Source: Saururus chinensis (taxonomy: Eukaryota; Streptophyta; Magnoliopsida; Piperales; Saururaceae). Taken from it: DNA of 64,000 nucleotides. The notes beneath the pieces were generated by a model. That model did no database searches. It was not told where the DNA came from and saw only the letters and a program-made list of their open reading frames with translations. Position numbers and translations under genes: made by a program. The stretch spans positions 9,020,893-9,084,892 of the forward strand of contig CP141149.1 in NCBI GenBank assembly GCA_035235625.1, given 5' to 3'. Below are positions 47,790 to 60,987 of the stretch, one piece after another (within the stretch, counting starts at the first letter, position 1; each line of letters starts with the position of its first letter).

Positions 47790-49670
47790 ATCAAAAGTGG
47801 TTTATCAATATTAAATTAGTAATAGACAATGAATTTAACCTAGAAACTACTACCTTAATAGATTAAGTTGACATGAATTGTGTAAAAAATGGTTAATTCC
47901 AACTCAATATTTTGAAAACAACAACTCAAAATCTAAGTATTGCGAATTGAGAATAACTATATATAAAATATAAACTTTCTAATGCCTACATTTGCAACCG
48001 AGGAGTATGTAATCATACAATTTAATTTTGGTTAAAGGTTTGACTCAATATATGATTTTAGGAGCACCGATTTAAAAATCATCCAACCAATTGATAAAAT
48101 CAATCACAAAGGAATAAAAACAACTATAAATGGTATGGAAATATTATTACAATTCATAAAACAACCTGAAACCAAATTAATCAATCAGATTAAAGAAACT
48201 TTGATATTCAAACAAAAACAATTAAATTCTTTATAAGAATAGTTAAAACAAGGAAAGATTTCTCAACAATTAAATACTTTGAGAAAGAAAAATATAATAA
48301 TTTTTTTTGAAGAAACTATGAAGAAAGAAATTTGTAGTGATTTACATACTACTTTTTGGAATAGAAGAAAACACATAATTATTTTACCATATATTAAAGA
48401 AGAGTCTATCCCAACAAAGGCTAGACCTTTACAAATGAATAAAAAATATTTAGATCTTTGCAAAATTAAAATTCAGTCTTTGTTAGATAAAAAATTAATT
48501 AGAAAATCTTACTCCCCTTAGAGTTGTGTATTTTATGTAAATAAACACTCCGAACAAGAAAGAGAAGTTCCTAGACTAGTTATAAACTATAAACCTTTAA
48601 ATAAGGTATTAAAATGGATAAGATAACGAATTCCTAATAAAAAAGATCTATTGTCTATATCAAATGAAGCAAACATATTTTCAATGTTTGACTTAAAGTC
48701 AGGATATTGGCAAATACAAATTGTAGGGTTTGATAGATATAAAATGGCATTTACTGTTCATTTTGGCTAGTATGATTTAAATTAAAAAATGCACCTTTAG
48801 AATTCCACTACTTATCTTTGTCCCTTATAGTGATTTTTCTATTATTTATATTGATAATATTTTAATTTTTTCAAAATCAATAGATCAATGTATAAAACAT
48901 ATGAATATTTTCATAAAAACCATTAAAAATAATAGATTGGTAGTTTCTGCTTCAAAAATGAAAATATTTCAAGAAAAAATTAGATTTCTTGGTCATGATA
49001 TTCACATGGGAAAAATTCTACCTATTAGTAGAAGTATTGAATTTGCCTCTAAATTTCCTGATGAAATTAGGGATAAAAAACAATTAAAAAGGTTTTTAGA
49101 AAGCCTAAATTATATTTCAGACTATTATAAAGATCTAGCCAAAGATACTGCTATTTTAAACAATAGACTCAGAAAGAATGCCCCAGATTGGACTAAACAA
49201 CATACTAATATAGTAAAAAAGATAAATTAAAAGAAAAAAATTTGCCTTTCTTATCTTTAGCAAATAAAAATTAGTATAAAGTAGTGGAAACAAATGCTTC
49301 CAACATTGGTTATGGGGGAATTTTAAAACAACAATATCCCATAACTAAAAAAAAAAAGAATAATTGAGGTATACTTCTCGAACATGAAAAAATGCTTAGA
49401 GAAATTATTCCACAATCAAGAAAGAAATGTTATCTATTGTTAATTATATACACAAATTTTAGGATGACTTATTAAATCAAGAATTCTTATTAAGAATTGA
49501 TTGCTTTGCTGCTGAAGATATAATTGAAAAAATGTTAAAAGTTTAGCATCAAAATAAATATTTGCTAGATAACAAGCCATCTTATCTACTTTTGATTTCA
49601 GAATAGAACATATAAAGGGAGAGTATAACTCTCTTCCTAATTTTTTAACACTTGAATTTTTATAGGGATG
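47790..49670 (+). pseudogene. Viral protease, reverse transcriptase and RNase H
   Basis: Protease: TTLID is followed by a stop where the active-site Asp-Ser/Thr-Gly should continue. Reverse transcriptase: PRLVINYKPLNK near 48570, FSMFDLKSGYWQIQI near 48685, then IIYIDNILIFSK near 48840 with Asn in place of the second catalytic Asp. An open frame at 48901-49230 covers the thumb and connection (IRFLGHDIHMG). RNase H ends STFDFRIEHIKGE near 49600. Order and motifs are those of Caulimoviridae. The copy is dead. Confidence 0.88.
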
Positions 49671-51641
49671 ATGAAAGCCTACTTAAACCTCAAACCTAAT
49701 AGCCAAGAAAGTTGTGCTGATATGAATCGTATCAAAGGAGGGCTGATTCCTATTAATTATTTTAAATATATAGATTAAATATTGAATACTGCTGATGGAA
49801 GTACAACATATATAGAGTATAATTATTAAAATCTTATAATTGTAATCATGGAATATGTATTCCAATAATATTAGTCTTAATAAAAAAATATAACACAAAT
49901 ATGATATTAGGAAGTCCTTTTCTAAATATGATCCAACTTATTGAGAAAATTGATTATGAAGGAATTAAAACCATATTAAATGGCAAAGAAATAATATTTT
50001 AATTTATGACACCATCTCAAATAGATTTAATAGATCAAGTAAAATAAAATCTAATATTTAATGAAAGCGGTAAATCTCTTCAATTCAATTATGATGCAAA
50101 AATGCTGTTAACTCTTTATTTGATTTTCTTATCAGAAAATAGACAAAGGAATGAACAGAAACTCATCGAAGTTTCATCCTCATAAAAAGGGAAAACCCCA
50201 TGATAAATCAAGAAATTAAAATCTATCATAATTTCAAAAATACTACTATTTCTCCTTATAGAAAGAGAACAATGCAATTTTGTGGAGTCGTCAGCAATGT
50301 CGCATAAAGTTTAGGAAAACACTCTAAAAACTACAATGACTTGGATCCTCAAGAATTCCAAACTAATCCCAAGTGTCCAGCTATGGGTAAAAACACATAA
50401 TATTCGGTAATGGATGTGGCTTTGCTAAAAAGGCAAATTGTTTGGAAAAACAACAAAATTAGAATTATTCGTGATCCACAAAATTATTTTTAAACAAACA
50501 ATAAGTTATCTCTTTTCAATAAAATCATACTAGATAACTTAGTAAATAATTTTAAAGATCAATCATATGTTTCCTTTCTGGAACATATACAAATGGCTTC
50601 AAATGTTCTAAAAGAAAAGCAAAATTTTGTTGCTTAAAAAATGAAGGACATCTATACTTCATGTAAAATGTCTTCAAAGATTTCAAGAACTATTTATAAT
50701 GAATGGACTTGGGAAGGTAAATTGCCTCTTGTAATTATTGAGAAAATTAAAAATTTGGAGCCTCTAGCCCAACAAGAGTGGAAGTCTTTGATATTTGAAA
50801 TGGTTTTTACATTGGGAAAAAAACTATAAAGTAGTCAAAAGAATTACTTCAGCAATTCCTCAGCTGATCATAAACAAATATGAAGACAGATCAAGAGAAA
50901 ATGATTAAACTCTTTGAATGGGGTTTTATTAAGAAATTATATATCCAAAATGCTTGGAACATTAAATATTACTCTCCCATCATCTAAAAGAGACAACAAG
51001 ATTTGTCTATTATAATGATGAGCCAAATATTGTTATTAATAGTACAACGGCCTCACCAAAATGGGAGAAGGATGGAAAGTGCTATCCTCCGTTACATTTG
51101 CTACAGCTACATTAAGCCAAAGTGAGGAATATGGAATGGGCCCTTATGACTACTTATTGGGGATATGATGATGAACTTACTATTCTAGAAGAATAGAAAA
51201 AATGGGGACTAATTTTCATAAATAAAACAATAAATTAAGCTAGAGCTTTTGGTTTACAAGAGATTAAAAGAAAACTCAAACATAATAGAAGAGTCTTGAG
51301 TTTTATTACAATAGTCTAAACTCAAAGAAAAATAATTCAGTGCAGTAATTATGATAGCAGACTTATTAGTGCAATTGATAGTAAAATAAAAAAAAATCCC
51401 ATGACAAAGAACACTAGAAATTTCTATGAAGATGCCTTGGAATATCAAGAAAATAAATGGTCCACAAGATGGCATAGAATTGTTGATCCACTAGAATATT
51501 TAAATGAAGGAATTGAAATCGACTACAATATTGATTCAATCGAAGAAGACAATCTAGAAAATGTTATAGAACCATGAAAACATTTTTCCAAGATAAGAAG
51601 ACCATAAAGTTATCTACTTTATGAATAATTGAAGATGGAGT

Positions 51642-51646
51642 ATTAT
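51642..51646. repeat. Target-site duplication (left) of solo LTR B
   Basis: ATTAT before the LTR is repeated exactly at 56481-56485. Confidence 0.85.
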
Positions 51647-54600
51647 TGTAATGTCCCAGATTTTATTACGATTTTTTACTATTTTTATCTGATCATTTTC
51701 AGCGAGATATTGTGATTCTTCGGCGTATGTGGCCTCGGTAATCATACCCGTATAGTCGGGTTTGGGTTCATCATAGACCACGGGCCTCGACGCGCGCTTC
51801 TGGTGCAAAAAATCATCAAAGAATGGAACTGCAGAAGGGATAAGTGGAAAAGAAAAAAAAAAGAGAAGATCGGGCTCGGCCTTGGCCATGGCCGAGCCCG
51901 ATCTAGAAAATTCTGGAAGGAGCAGTGCACCACCCCCTCCGGCATCTCTCTCCCAGCCGCCGCCGGTGGGCCGCAGGGAAGCCGCACTGACTCCGCCCCG
52001 GCCGTTCAACGGCAGGGGGGCCGCCGTCCCGGCCCCACAACTGCTCCGCCGCTCCGCCCCGCCTCTCCCCTGTTTTCCCCGATCCCGCCTCTCCCTCTGT
52101 CTGGTGACTTGGACGGCGCCGGTGGTGACCGGTGGGCTCCGGCCGGCCTCCGTCTGGCCAACCTCAGGCTGGCGACTGCAGGGCTGCCGCCCTGGCCAGT
52201 CCCGCCGGCCCCTGAGTTCTTTTTCCCCGGTAAGCAGTCTCTCTCCCTCTCTCACTGTGATCCAATTTGAGCCACCGCCGTGGGCCACCAAGGGCCGGTC
52301 GGCCGGCCACGGCTCCGCCCTGGGCCAGCCACGGCGGGAGGCCATCCCTCCTTGCCCGTGGGCCTCCGTTCCGCCACCCCATCCTCAGATCGCCCTCTGC
52401 CTTGTTTTCACCGCGCGCACTATTTTTATTCAAATGTAGGCGCCGGTGGTGAGCCACCGCCCACCGGACCTCCGTCCAGCTCCGCCTTGGTCCGGCATTG
52501 GCGTTGGGCACCTCTCCCAGCCCCAGTGGCCTCTGCTCGGCTGCCCCACCTATTTTCCTCCTCTCTGCCCTATTTCACCGGTGCACTATTTTGGGTAAAC
52601 AGTGGCCGCCGGCGGCCATCCTTGGCCGACCGGACCTCCGTCTGGCCCTGCCTGAGTCCGGCGAAGGTGGTGGACCACCCCAGTCAACTCCACCGCCCCC
52701 ATGGCCGCTTCATCCTTTTGGTTTTCTCCGGCCTGCCCCTCATCTCCCCTATTTTGCCCATCTGGACTTGACCCACCTGACCTTGGTTCGGCTTCTCTCC
52801 AGCATGGCAACGACGGTGGATGTTTCCACCCAGCCCGGTTTAGCCTTTGTCCCCTCCGTTCTGCTGGAACGAGAATTGTCGCCCGCCGGTTGATGTGCTC
52901 GTCCACAAAAAACCGTGCCCTTGCTCCTTACTATGTTATTCGTCCGGCGTGTCGCCGTTGACTTTGGCAGTCACCTCTGGCCGGAGACAGCTCGTCTTGG
53001 ACACTAGGGCCATGATGGAGTTGGCCAGAGCTACCAGTAACCCCTGCTCCTTCGTGCCCCAGGGTTTTCCACCCGTTTTGGGCCATCGAGCTTCGTTGGA
53101 TGCCGAACACCCTTTGGACCACCTTAGTGTGGCGGGTTTCAGCCTGGAGATGGCTGGCCGCCCTAGTGCGGCACCGCCCCTCTTCTTTGGCATGAGGTAG
53201 GCCCCCCTCTGCTGATGATATGTGTTTGACCGCGCTATAGAGAGAGCCATGTTTTGCCCTCTTACCATCCTACCTCTACCGGACACCGTATGGCCTCTAG
53301 TCGACCTACTTCGACACAACAATGGCAAACGCCATCTTCGTCGGTCACCACCCTTGGGCATGGCCCAACTGCCCTTATGAGCTTTGGGCCGACACCGTCT
53401 AGCCCTCTCTCCCCTCCCTTTGGCCTCGTGTGCAAGTAGTCACGCGTGTGGGTTAGGGTTTAGGTGCCACTTTGGCACCGCCTGACTGTCTGATGGCTCT
53501 GCCATCATCTGGAGTGGACATCGGAGCCCTCCACCTCTCCTACGTCCTTTAGTGTCACCCTCCACCCTTATGTGGGCCCTTGTGAACGTGAAATTGACGC
53601 CGTTGGGTGCTGTTCACGGCCGATTTCGACGTCTTGTGACCGGTTGTGTATTTATCAACCGCCGGTCAAATTTTAGTGAGTACACCCTGCCTTCCGGTCG
53701 CACCTGCCACTCATTGGCACGATCTTTCTCCAGGCCGCCCCTGGTGTGCTGCCATGGATCGCGGATTTTGTCGCGTTGATTTTGACATCCCATTTGACCG
53801 TGTGTAGTTCCGGTGCTTCCTAAAACCTCGGGACAACAACTCTCTCAACTAGGCAATGGTGTTGACCGCCGACTCCGCCACCGATGCCGCCACCGTCGTG
53901 TGCTCGCCATCAAACGTCATGATTACGAGGTAGGGGAGCTTTGAACTCGTAAATCCATGACAGCATGCTTTAAATGAGTAGCAGCATTCTAGGCTTGCAT
54001 GATTCAATGTTTTGGATATTAAATCATGACATGTATGCATGATGTCAGATAGTGAATTATGCCACATTGAGATACATGTATGTGAGTTGTAAGCATGGTT
54101 ATGTATGTGTATGATGTATGATGTATCCGCTAGTGATGGCTAGCGAATATGTTAGTGTGCTACGTATGTGTGTGGTGGACACGCTAGTGATGGCTAGCGA
54201 TGTCGAGTAAGTTACTTATGTGGAATGTGTGGGCAGAGTTATGGGCGATGAACGGTAAGATTGGCAAAGTGTTTGGTGAGGATTTGTATGTGTATGTGGA
54301 TGTGTAAGCGTGTGACAAAAGACAACAGATGTAGGTTTGACAGGTAAGGAGTGGAGCAGATTGGTTTGGTTCGGTTTGGAGCGTATGTCAGGGGTTTTGT
54401 AAGTGGACTTAGGCTTGGAGCCTTATGAGGGTTTATTAGACAGAGGAGCGTGCATAATTGTACAAGCATAACGTACAAATTATGAAGTGAAAAGTAAGTA
54501 TAATAAGTGAGGAATTAAGTAAGAGGATGATAACGGGGATCTGCTATGAGGAGCTCAGTTTGACGATGTAAGTAAGATGTCTGATCGTAAGGTGGATGTC

Positions 54601-55079
54601 AAAGGATGTATGCGTACGTAAGGATCTGTGTACGGTGAGCTATGTTGTGGCTTGGATGGGTAAGTGAAGTCAGCTGCCCTGACGAACTAGGGTTCGGATC
54701 GGGCTCAGCTTCGGTTTAATCAGTCGAGGACTGAGTTTGTGTGGCATAATTGTACCGCCTAATATACTTAATTCAAACTTGAATTATGAAAAAGCTAATA
54801 ATAGCGTTGTGAGTTTGAGACTTGAGGGTTCGACGGATTAAGTTCCGTGTTTGAGGCTAGCCGAGAATGAATCGGTTGAGCACTTCTTGTGTCTTGCCAT
54901 GGTGGTTATCCTGCGGGATTTTTGTCTGTGTGCTATATAGAGCACCGGATGTCTGATGCTATGTTGAGAGCGATGTATGCTTTGTTTTGGTCTGTGTGCT
55001 GTATTTAAGCCCAGACGTTTGATGCTCTGTTGAGAGCACTATAAGTTTCCGCCCCTCGTGGGTTCTGTATGTTTCTGCC

Positions 55080-55290
55080 TATAGATGGCACTGTATGTTC
55101 TGCCCAAGAGTGGCATTGTAAGATTTCTGCCCAAGAGTGGCACTGGCACTATAAGACCCATTATGGTGGGCAATTCTATGACACTATAAGACCCATTATG
55201 GTAGGCAATTCTATGACACTATAAGACCCATTATGGTGGGCAATTCTATGGCACTATAAGACCCCTTATGTGTGGGCAATTGTATGACCC
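55080..55290. repeat. About 44-bp subrepeats in solo LTR B
   Basis: Four near-identical units of GGCACTATAAGACCCATTAT plus GGTGGGCAATTCTATG. Copy A has a single unit at 23872-23905, so this is an expansion specific to copy B. Confidence 0.85.
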
Positions 55291-55609
55291 CTTGTGTGGG
55301 TGTATGTTTGTGCGCTCAGGTAAGTAGTATCATGGATCTACTCTTACCTGTTTGATCCTGTGCCCCATGAGCATAGGTGTGCTTTACCTTCGGAAAAGTC
55401 CATGGCGTCTAGTCACTCTCCGGAGGTTAAGGTGATGCCCCAGTGGCATTCTTTTCCTTTTCGATGCTGGAGCTTGTTAGCTGTAATGAGCTTCAGTTGT
55501 CGATAATATGTATACGACTGTATGACTGAGTTTGTATGTTTCTGAGTAAGCGTATGATGATGAGTATGTGCACAACTGTAAGATTGAGGATGAGTACGAC
55601 TATAAGAGT

Positions 55610-55800
55610 TTGAATATGAGGTCGTACGAGTAAGTGTAAGACTGTACGAGTAAGGTCGTACGAGTGAGGTTGTACGAGTAAGTGTAAGACTGTACAAGTA
55701 AGGTCGTATGAGTAAGTGTATGACTGTACGAGTAAGGTCGTACGAGTAAGTGTAAGATTGTACGAGTAAGGTCGTACAAGTATGTGTAAGCTGTATGAGT
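55610..55800. repeat. GTACGAGTAAG subrepeats in solo LTR B
   Basis: Tandem alternation of GTACGAGTAAGGTC and GTACGAGTAAGTGTAAGACT. It is the counterpart of 24290-24380 in copy A, with more units here. Confidence 0.8.
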
Positions 55801-56485
55801 ATGCCTTTGATGATATGAGTAAGTTGTAAGACCCTGATTAACGGTGTTCGTGTAAGTTTGATATGATGGTGTGTTATGCATGCTTATATGCTTATGTGCA
55901 TAATTATGTTATACGTTGTTTGCCTCATGTTGAGTTGCATGACGCATGTTTTATGAACTTATGGAGTTCACCATTTGGGATTTCCCCTACTGGGTATATT
56001 CCTACTGAGTATGAAAATACTCACCCTACTTCTTTTAGCACCGTTGTTCGGGAGGCTTTTACAGGTTGTGTTGGAGAGCTCCTGGAGTTGGACGCTCGTT
56101 TCTGCGGTGGATTGTTTCCCCCTCGACTCAAGTATATTTGGTGCCACGATCTGATGTATTAGGTGAGATGAGATTTATGTGTTATATATTCTGGACTTTT
56201 AATTTGGATCAGATTAGACTGTTTATGGGACTTATACTCGGGGACGCCTGGGAGTTATTTGTATGTAAAAATCCATGATCATGGTAATTTAGTCGTACGT
56301 GTATTTTCGAGTAGCGCCTGAGGATATTTGATTTGGTGGTATGATGTTTAACCATATGATGTTTTAAATTATAAACTGTTTATACAAGTTTTGATTTTGT
56401 CATTTTGACTCCGATTTATCGTATAAAAAAAATTTTCTATGAGTTTTAAGAAAAAGGGATGAAAAATCTCGGGCGTTACAATTAT

Positions 56486-57150
56486 TGAAGATAAGGACCA
56501 GAGAGCATAAAGTATTCAAACTTTATGCATTATTGCCAGAGGATTCTTTAGGGATAATAATTATTATCCTCATTTTCCTTATTATTTCTTTGTTTTATTT
56601 GTATACTACCCAAAGTATCTATACAAAGAGACTATATTGTAATTGGAAGGACAAACTTTTCCCTTATGAGCTTGTCGTTCTTTCCCTACTCTTCTCTGTT
56701 GTAATCTTTTCTTTCTTTCTTTGATCCACCACTTGTACAAACTTTCTCATTGCTAATAAAAGTTCTTTTCTTTCAACTTCCTCTTCTTCTCCACCTTAAT
56801 TTCCCTTTTAATTATGACATAGTAGTTGGGCTTGAAGATTATAGAGGGGTAAGTGCTCCACATGTGTCTGTGAGGACGTGATCAAGTATGTAAGGGAAGG
56901 AAGGTATTTTCCTTTTTGTTTTCTCTTCACCTTCCACTTGTAATTATAAAAATATGGCTTATGAATTAATTTCTTGTTCTTTCCTTTCATGATATGGCAT
57001 GCATCTAATTTTTTACTTCGGTCAAAAGTCATATGGTATATATGTCATCTCTTATTTCCTCCTGAAATGTCTCGTCATCTGATTTTGTTAAAGGGACTTA
57101 AGCCATTTTGTCTCATTTGTTCATAGAGGGATGAAGTAAGAGTTTGATCT
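56486..57150 (+). promoter_or_regulatory. Viral intergenic region with promoter and poly(A) signal
   Basis: The region lies between the tail of one viral unit and the movement protein of the next. It has TATA-like motifs (GTATACTACC and TCTATACAAAG near 56600-56625) and, about 140 bases on, AATAAAAG (about 56755). Pararetroviruses use one such region for the pregenomic RNA start and end. A homologous TATATA plus AATAAAAG pair exists inverted at 39640-39840. An equivalent inverted part lies at 44640-45002. Confidence 0.65.
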
Positions 57151-59402
57151 TTGCCAATATTATCATTGATGGTTAAAGTAAAGGATGAAGTGCTAGCAAA
57201 TTTTATCATGATGGGTAGAAATAGGATTTTAATTTGTCTACCATTTGGTTTTATAATAGTAAGTGTTTTGACTGTTTTCTCATTTTTTTTACTGGTTAGA
57301 ATTACTTCTTGGACAAGGAGTATTCAGATCTCTTTTCCAATTTTCCCTATAGACCCGATCCAGTTTTTGGAATACTTGTGAGTAGTTTCGACTTATCACT
57401 AGTTTTTTCAAAAATATTTCACAAACCAAAATATTTCATTAAGAATTATGATGTTGTGGAATTTTTAATATTGAGAATCATCTCAGAAATTGGCATCTAC
57501 CTAAAGTAGGTCCTAAAAAGATTTATAATATTAGAACTATTAATTACAAAACTAGTATGTCAGTAAAAACTACCAAATAAACTATTCCTATTGATGATAG
57601 CAATAAGACTATCTTGCTCTTAAGAAAGCAAAAATTTTCCCATTATATGGATAAATATCAATATTTACATATGGGCCTTGCTTTAAAACCTTTAACTTTG
57701 GAAGGTTTAAATACTTGTTTAACTCAATGCTTACATGATGCTAGATGCTTAAATTTTCAGCAATATATTATGGGTGGTATTGAATTTATCTAATGATCCA
57801 GTTTATTTTGACTATTTGCCTTATCTATGTTTATCTTTCTCTGATAATAACATTCTAGATGCTATTACATTAGATCTAGAATCTAAGGGTAATGACTTTA
57901 AACAAGGATCTGAGCATATAATTATTGCTTACAATATTTGTTATAAGGTTATGAATTCCTTAATTTCTAATATTTTATTAAAAGTAGGAAAGTACCATTC
58001 CCTAAAATTTTTTGGTAAATAAAATTCTTGATTAAACATATTTTTACTAACCTTGAATTAATATTAAAGAATATTAACTTGGAATTCCATCTGAGTAGGA
58101 GTAGGAGTAGGAGAAGAACTCTTTTGATAGATTCCATGTGGAAGATTAAAAATAGAAGTTCTTATTCTTCAACCTCATAAGCTGATAATTGGTCTATTAA
58201 AATTCTTTCTAAAATAGATTTTCTTGAAGAAACAGTTCCTTTATCAGAATAATTTGTGATATTAAGTTTTGTGCTTCTATTATTAGAAAATCTTATTTTA
58301 ACATCTCCTTCTGTAGTTTCTACAATTAAATCTAAATTCCTATTCATTATAGGTTGTTGTGGAATGACTCCTTGTAAATTTCATCTTTCTGGGAATTGAA
58401 TTTTATCCCATTCAATTGTTCTTCTTACTGGAGCATTAGATTTTTTAAGCTTTGTTTCTATTAAGGTAGTTTTACCTTTGTTGAATATAAGCTCATGGAA
58501 TACAAAGAAATGTATTATAAATTTTTATATGACAATAGGATTATTATTCCTTTTAAAGAATGGTTTTTAAACTATAGTCTTTATGATATAATTGTGGAAG
58601 AAACGAAATTATTATATTCCTTGTCAAAGCTTAATAAAATGATGGAAACTAATGATTTTCATCAATCAAGTTCTCAAGAAAATCCATTAAAAGAATTTTC
58701 TTTTAAGAAAGAAATCAAGATAAATAAATCTCCTAATGATATTCCGAAACCTCCAATCGGAGAAGATACAATTAAAAAAGATGGAGGAATTAAGGAGAAA
58801 ATTAATGATGTCTTAAAAGACAAAACTTTAACTGGAAAATTTATAATATTATAAAAGAAAATGAGACTAATATAAAGTATGATCCGTTAAATAAAGACAA
58901 GATGCAAATTAATGACATCTCCTCTTCTAATAAATCTAGTAAGGAAAAGTAATTATAATTTAGAGAATCTTGAAAAACCTATGATGAAACTATATCTTCT
59001 AATATAGAAGAAAGTAAGAATAACAATAATTCTTGTCCTTCAAATGATTTTAATATTTTTAAAAATGATAAAATCTCATTATCTTATGAGATTAACTCTT
59101 TAGAAAATTTTGAGAAAACTCATAATAAATTTTTATCAAACAAATTAAGTTTGGATAAAAATATAGATTCCAATTCTTATTAGAAAAATTATAATAACTT
59201 AAGCATAAATGTCTTGATTAATGACAAATATGCTATAATCCAAGATCTTAAAGCCAAAAAGAAATCTGAGTCTAAAAGAGCAAATGAAAAAAGGAAAAAA
59301 GAATAAAAGAGTAAAGAGAAGATTAAAGATATAACTTGTTACAAATGTAAATAGAAAGAACATTTTGCCAATAGATGCAAAAATCCAAAACCTGCAATTA
59401 AG
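57151..59402 (+). pseudogene. Viral movement and coat protein region (second unit)
   Basis: The movement protein N-terminal part lies at 57150-57520, with stops. Its core is at 57650-58020 (TLEGLNTCLTQCLHDARCLN, then GPVYFDYL-like NDPVYFDYLPYLCLSFSDNN). The segment 57965-58493 is inverted in place. The coat protein continues from 58494 with an open frame of 119 codons (MEYKEMYYKFLYDNRIIIPF) and a knuckle near 59340 (TCYKCK, a stop, KEHFANRCKN). The Ty3-gypsy LTR begins at 59403 and ends the viral sequence. Movement protein in this family opens plasmodesmata; coat protein encloses the DNA. Confidence 0.82.
57965..58493 (-). other. In-place inversion within the viral copy
   Basis: Sequence on both sides reads forward, while this 0.53-kb segment reads in reverse (minus frame 58347-58162, LDLIVETTEGDVKIRFSNN). 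Both junctions are tight: before 57965 the movement-protein frame breaks at ISNILL, and from 58494 the coat frame starts. The inverted fragment at 37196-37678 keeps the uninverted order across the first junction. The forward unit at 46680-46830 keeps it across the second. Confidence 0.8.
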
Positions 59403-60987
59403 TGTGATGACTGCCATTTTATAATAATATAATATACAACATAACTTTGTCTGACGCGTGTAAATTATACCCCCGTGACCAAATATGATGGCCATGCATG
59501 CATATAACACATAAAATAGGATATATTATGTAATAAAAGTAAACATAGGAGTAATTGCACAACCAAAATATTATACATACCAAGTTTATGCAACACAGTA
59601 AAATTTAATTATATGCCTATGATCACTATGCGTAGAGCAGATAATTATACAAAATTGAGGCATTTCACGCCTTTACATACTGATCACAAAATATTTACAA
59701 AGATTATATCTAAAGCATCAACCACATAAATTGTTTGGATGGCTTTTCTTCTCCTAACTCCATTCTAGTTTAATTCCTGCACAATCTGGGGGTAGGTGAT
59801 TATGCTTATACTCAGCAGGCAGAATTATAATCTAATTTAATGCTAAGTAGAAAACTCATGACAGTAAATTTTTTTCTAGAACAGAGTTTATGTCAGAAAC
59901 GCATGCAGAAACAAATTCAGAAAACATCGATTCATCAGATGATGATAAATCCAGTAGCCATGATATCAAAGGGCGTTCCCCCGGTACTCATGGGGCATCA
60001 AGAGGCACAATAAGTGAGGAGCTTTCTCATGATGCTCCACACACATGCACGTGTCATACCGATTATTTTTCTTGGTAAGTATCTAGATAAAATATGATAA
60101 ATTCTAGGTTTAACCCCAGAACTATCCAGAAAATGCACGAACAGTAACATAATTCAAGGTATGTAAAACATAACACACGTATGACATTTTTTATAAAAAC
60201 TCAGGTGAATAAGTATAACGGAGTAAAAATAGTGCATAAAATTTCAATGATACGGGCAGAGCATAAGGTAGAGTTTAAGACCTTCTACCTTATGTTTTGG
60301 TAGAAAATTCATGGTTGAATAGAACTCAAATTGAAAAACTGACCCACCACAGCTTCCGACACAGTCGATTTAGTTAAAAACGTCTTTTGAACGGCTTGAT
60401 TTGGACTCAGAATGTCTTAGAACGGTGAAATAGAAATTTGACACATGGTAGAATGGAAATGAACCAAAGTTAAAAGCATGGAGGAGAATTTAGAAGGGCG
60501 AAACATCGTGCAGCGCGCTACACTTGTACAACATGCGCAGATGACCCTTGCAACATGGCCCGCCATGCAGTCCATGCATTGCGGGTCATTCCTTGCGGTG
60601 CCACATCATCACATCAGCTGACGTGGCTGATGCAGATCATGTGTCAGCCTTAATAAAATATTTTTTTCTCCAAAACGTCATAACTTTTTAACCATAAATT
60701 GTATCACGCATTCTTTGTACCGATGAACTCTTATCGACAAGCCCTTCAAACAAGACCAATCATGGATAGGTTTTATTGTAGTTTTATCGTGGGTCCTGCC
60801 CATGAGGCACGCTTCTGACGGTCGTTACTTAGGGCTCCAATGTCCGATTCAAAAGCTAGTATATTCGTCCTTTAGAGTTCTACCATAACTCTTTAGATAC
60901 CGAACCCACTATAATACTCTACTACCAAAATATATCAAAATTATATTATTGGTTTAAAAAGAACGTACTAAAATTAGGGTTGTCACA
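59403..60987 (-). repeat. 3' LTR of a Ty3-gypsy retrotransposon
   Basis: On minus it starts TGTGACAACCCTAATTTTAG at 60987 and ends GGCAGTCATCACA at 59403, about 1.6 kb, with TG...CA ends. It lies next to a polypurine tract and to a chromodomain-type pol end. The left flank is TTAAG; the partner duplication is outside the window. An ORF at 59890-60078 inside it has no domain. Confidence 0.75.

Larger units (their letters stand above)
46641..51641 (+). mobile_element. Endogenous pararetrovirus, forward copy (first unit)
   Basis: It starts in the linker before the coat protein and continues through coat protein (46800-47500), protease (about 47790-48100), reverse transcriptase (48240-49230), RNase H (to about 49670), a second protease-like segment (49690-50060), the unassigned block (50260-50640) and a long decayed tail (50640-51600). 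It ends where the solo LTR landed. After the LTR the intergenic region follows at 56486, so the copies are head to tail. There are many stops and frameshifts. Confidence 0.85.
51647..56480 (+). mobile_element. Giant solo LTR, copy B (Ty3-gypsy, Tekay/Del type)
   Basis: It begins TGTAATGTCCCAGATTTTAT and ends AATCTCGGGCGTTACA, 4.8 kb, with a perfect ATTAT duplication. It aligns over its length with 20505-25126, for example GATGTTTCCACCCAGCC in the GC-rich block and ATGCCCCAGTGGCATTCTTTTCC towards the end. There is no pol, gag, PBS or PPT inside. It split the viral array, so it is younger than the viral integration. Long ORFs on both strands between 51800 and 53440 reflect GC richness and do not agree between the two LTR copies. 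Confidence 0.85.

Noticed and set aside
51614-53439. Proline- and arginine-rich ORFs up to 243 codons in solo LTR B
   Set aside because: They arise from GC-rich low-complexity sequence inside an LTR. No domain is seen and there is no frame agreement with copy A.
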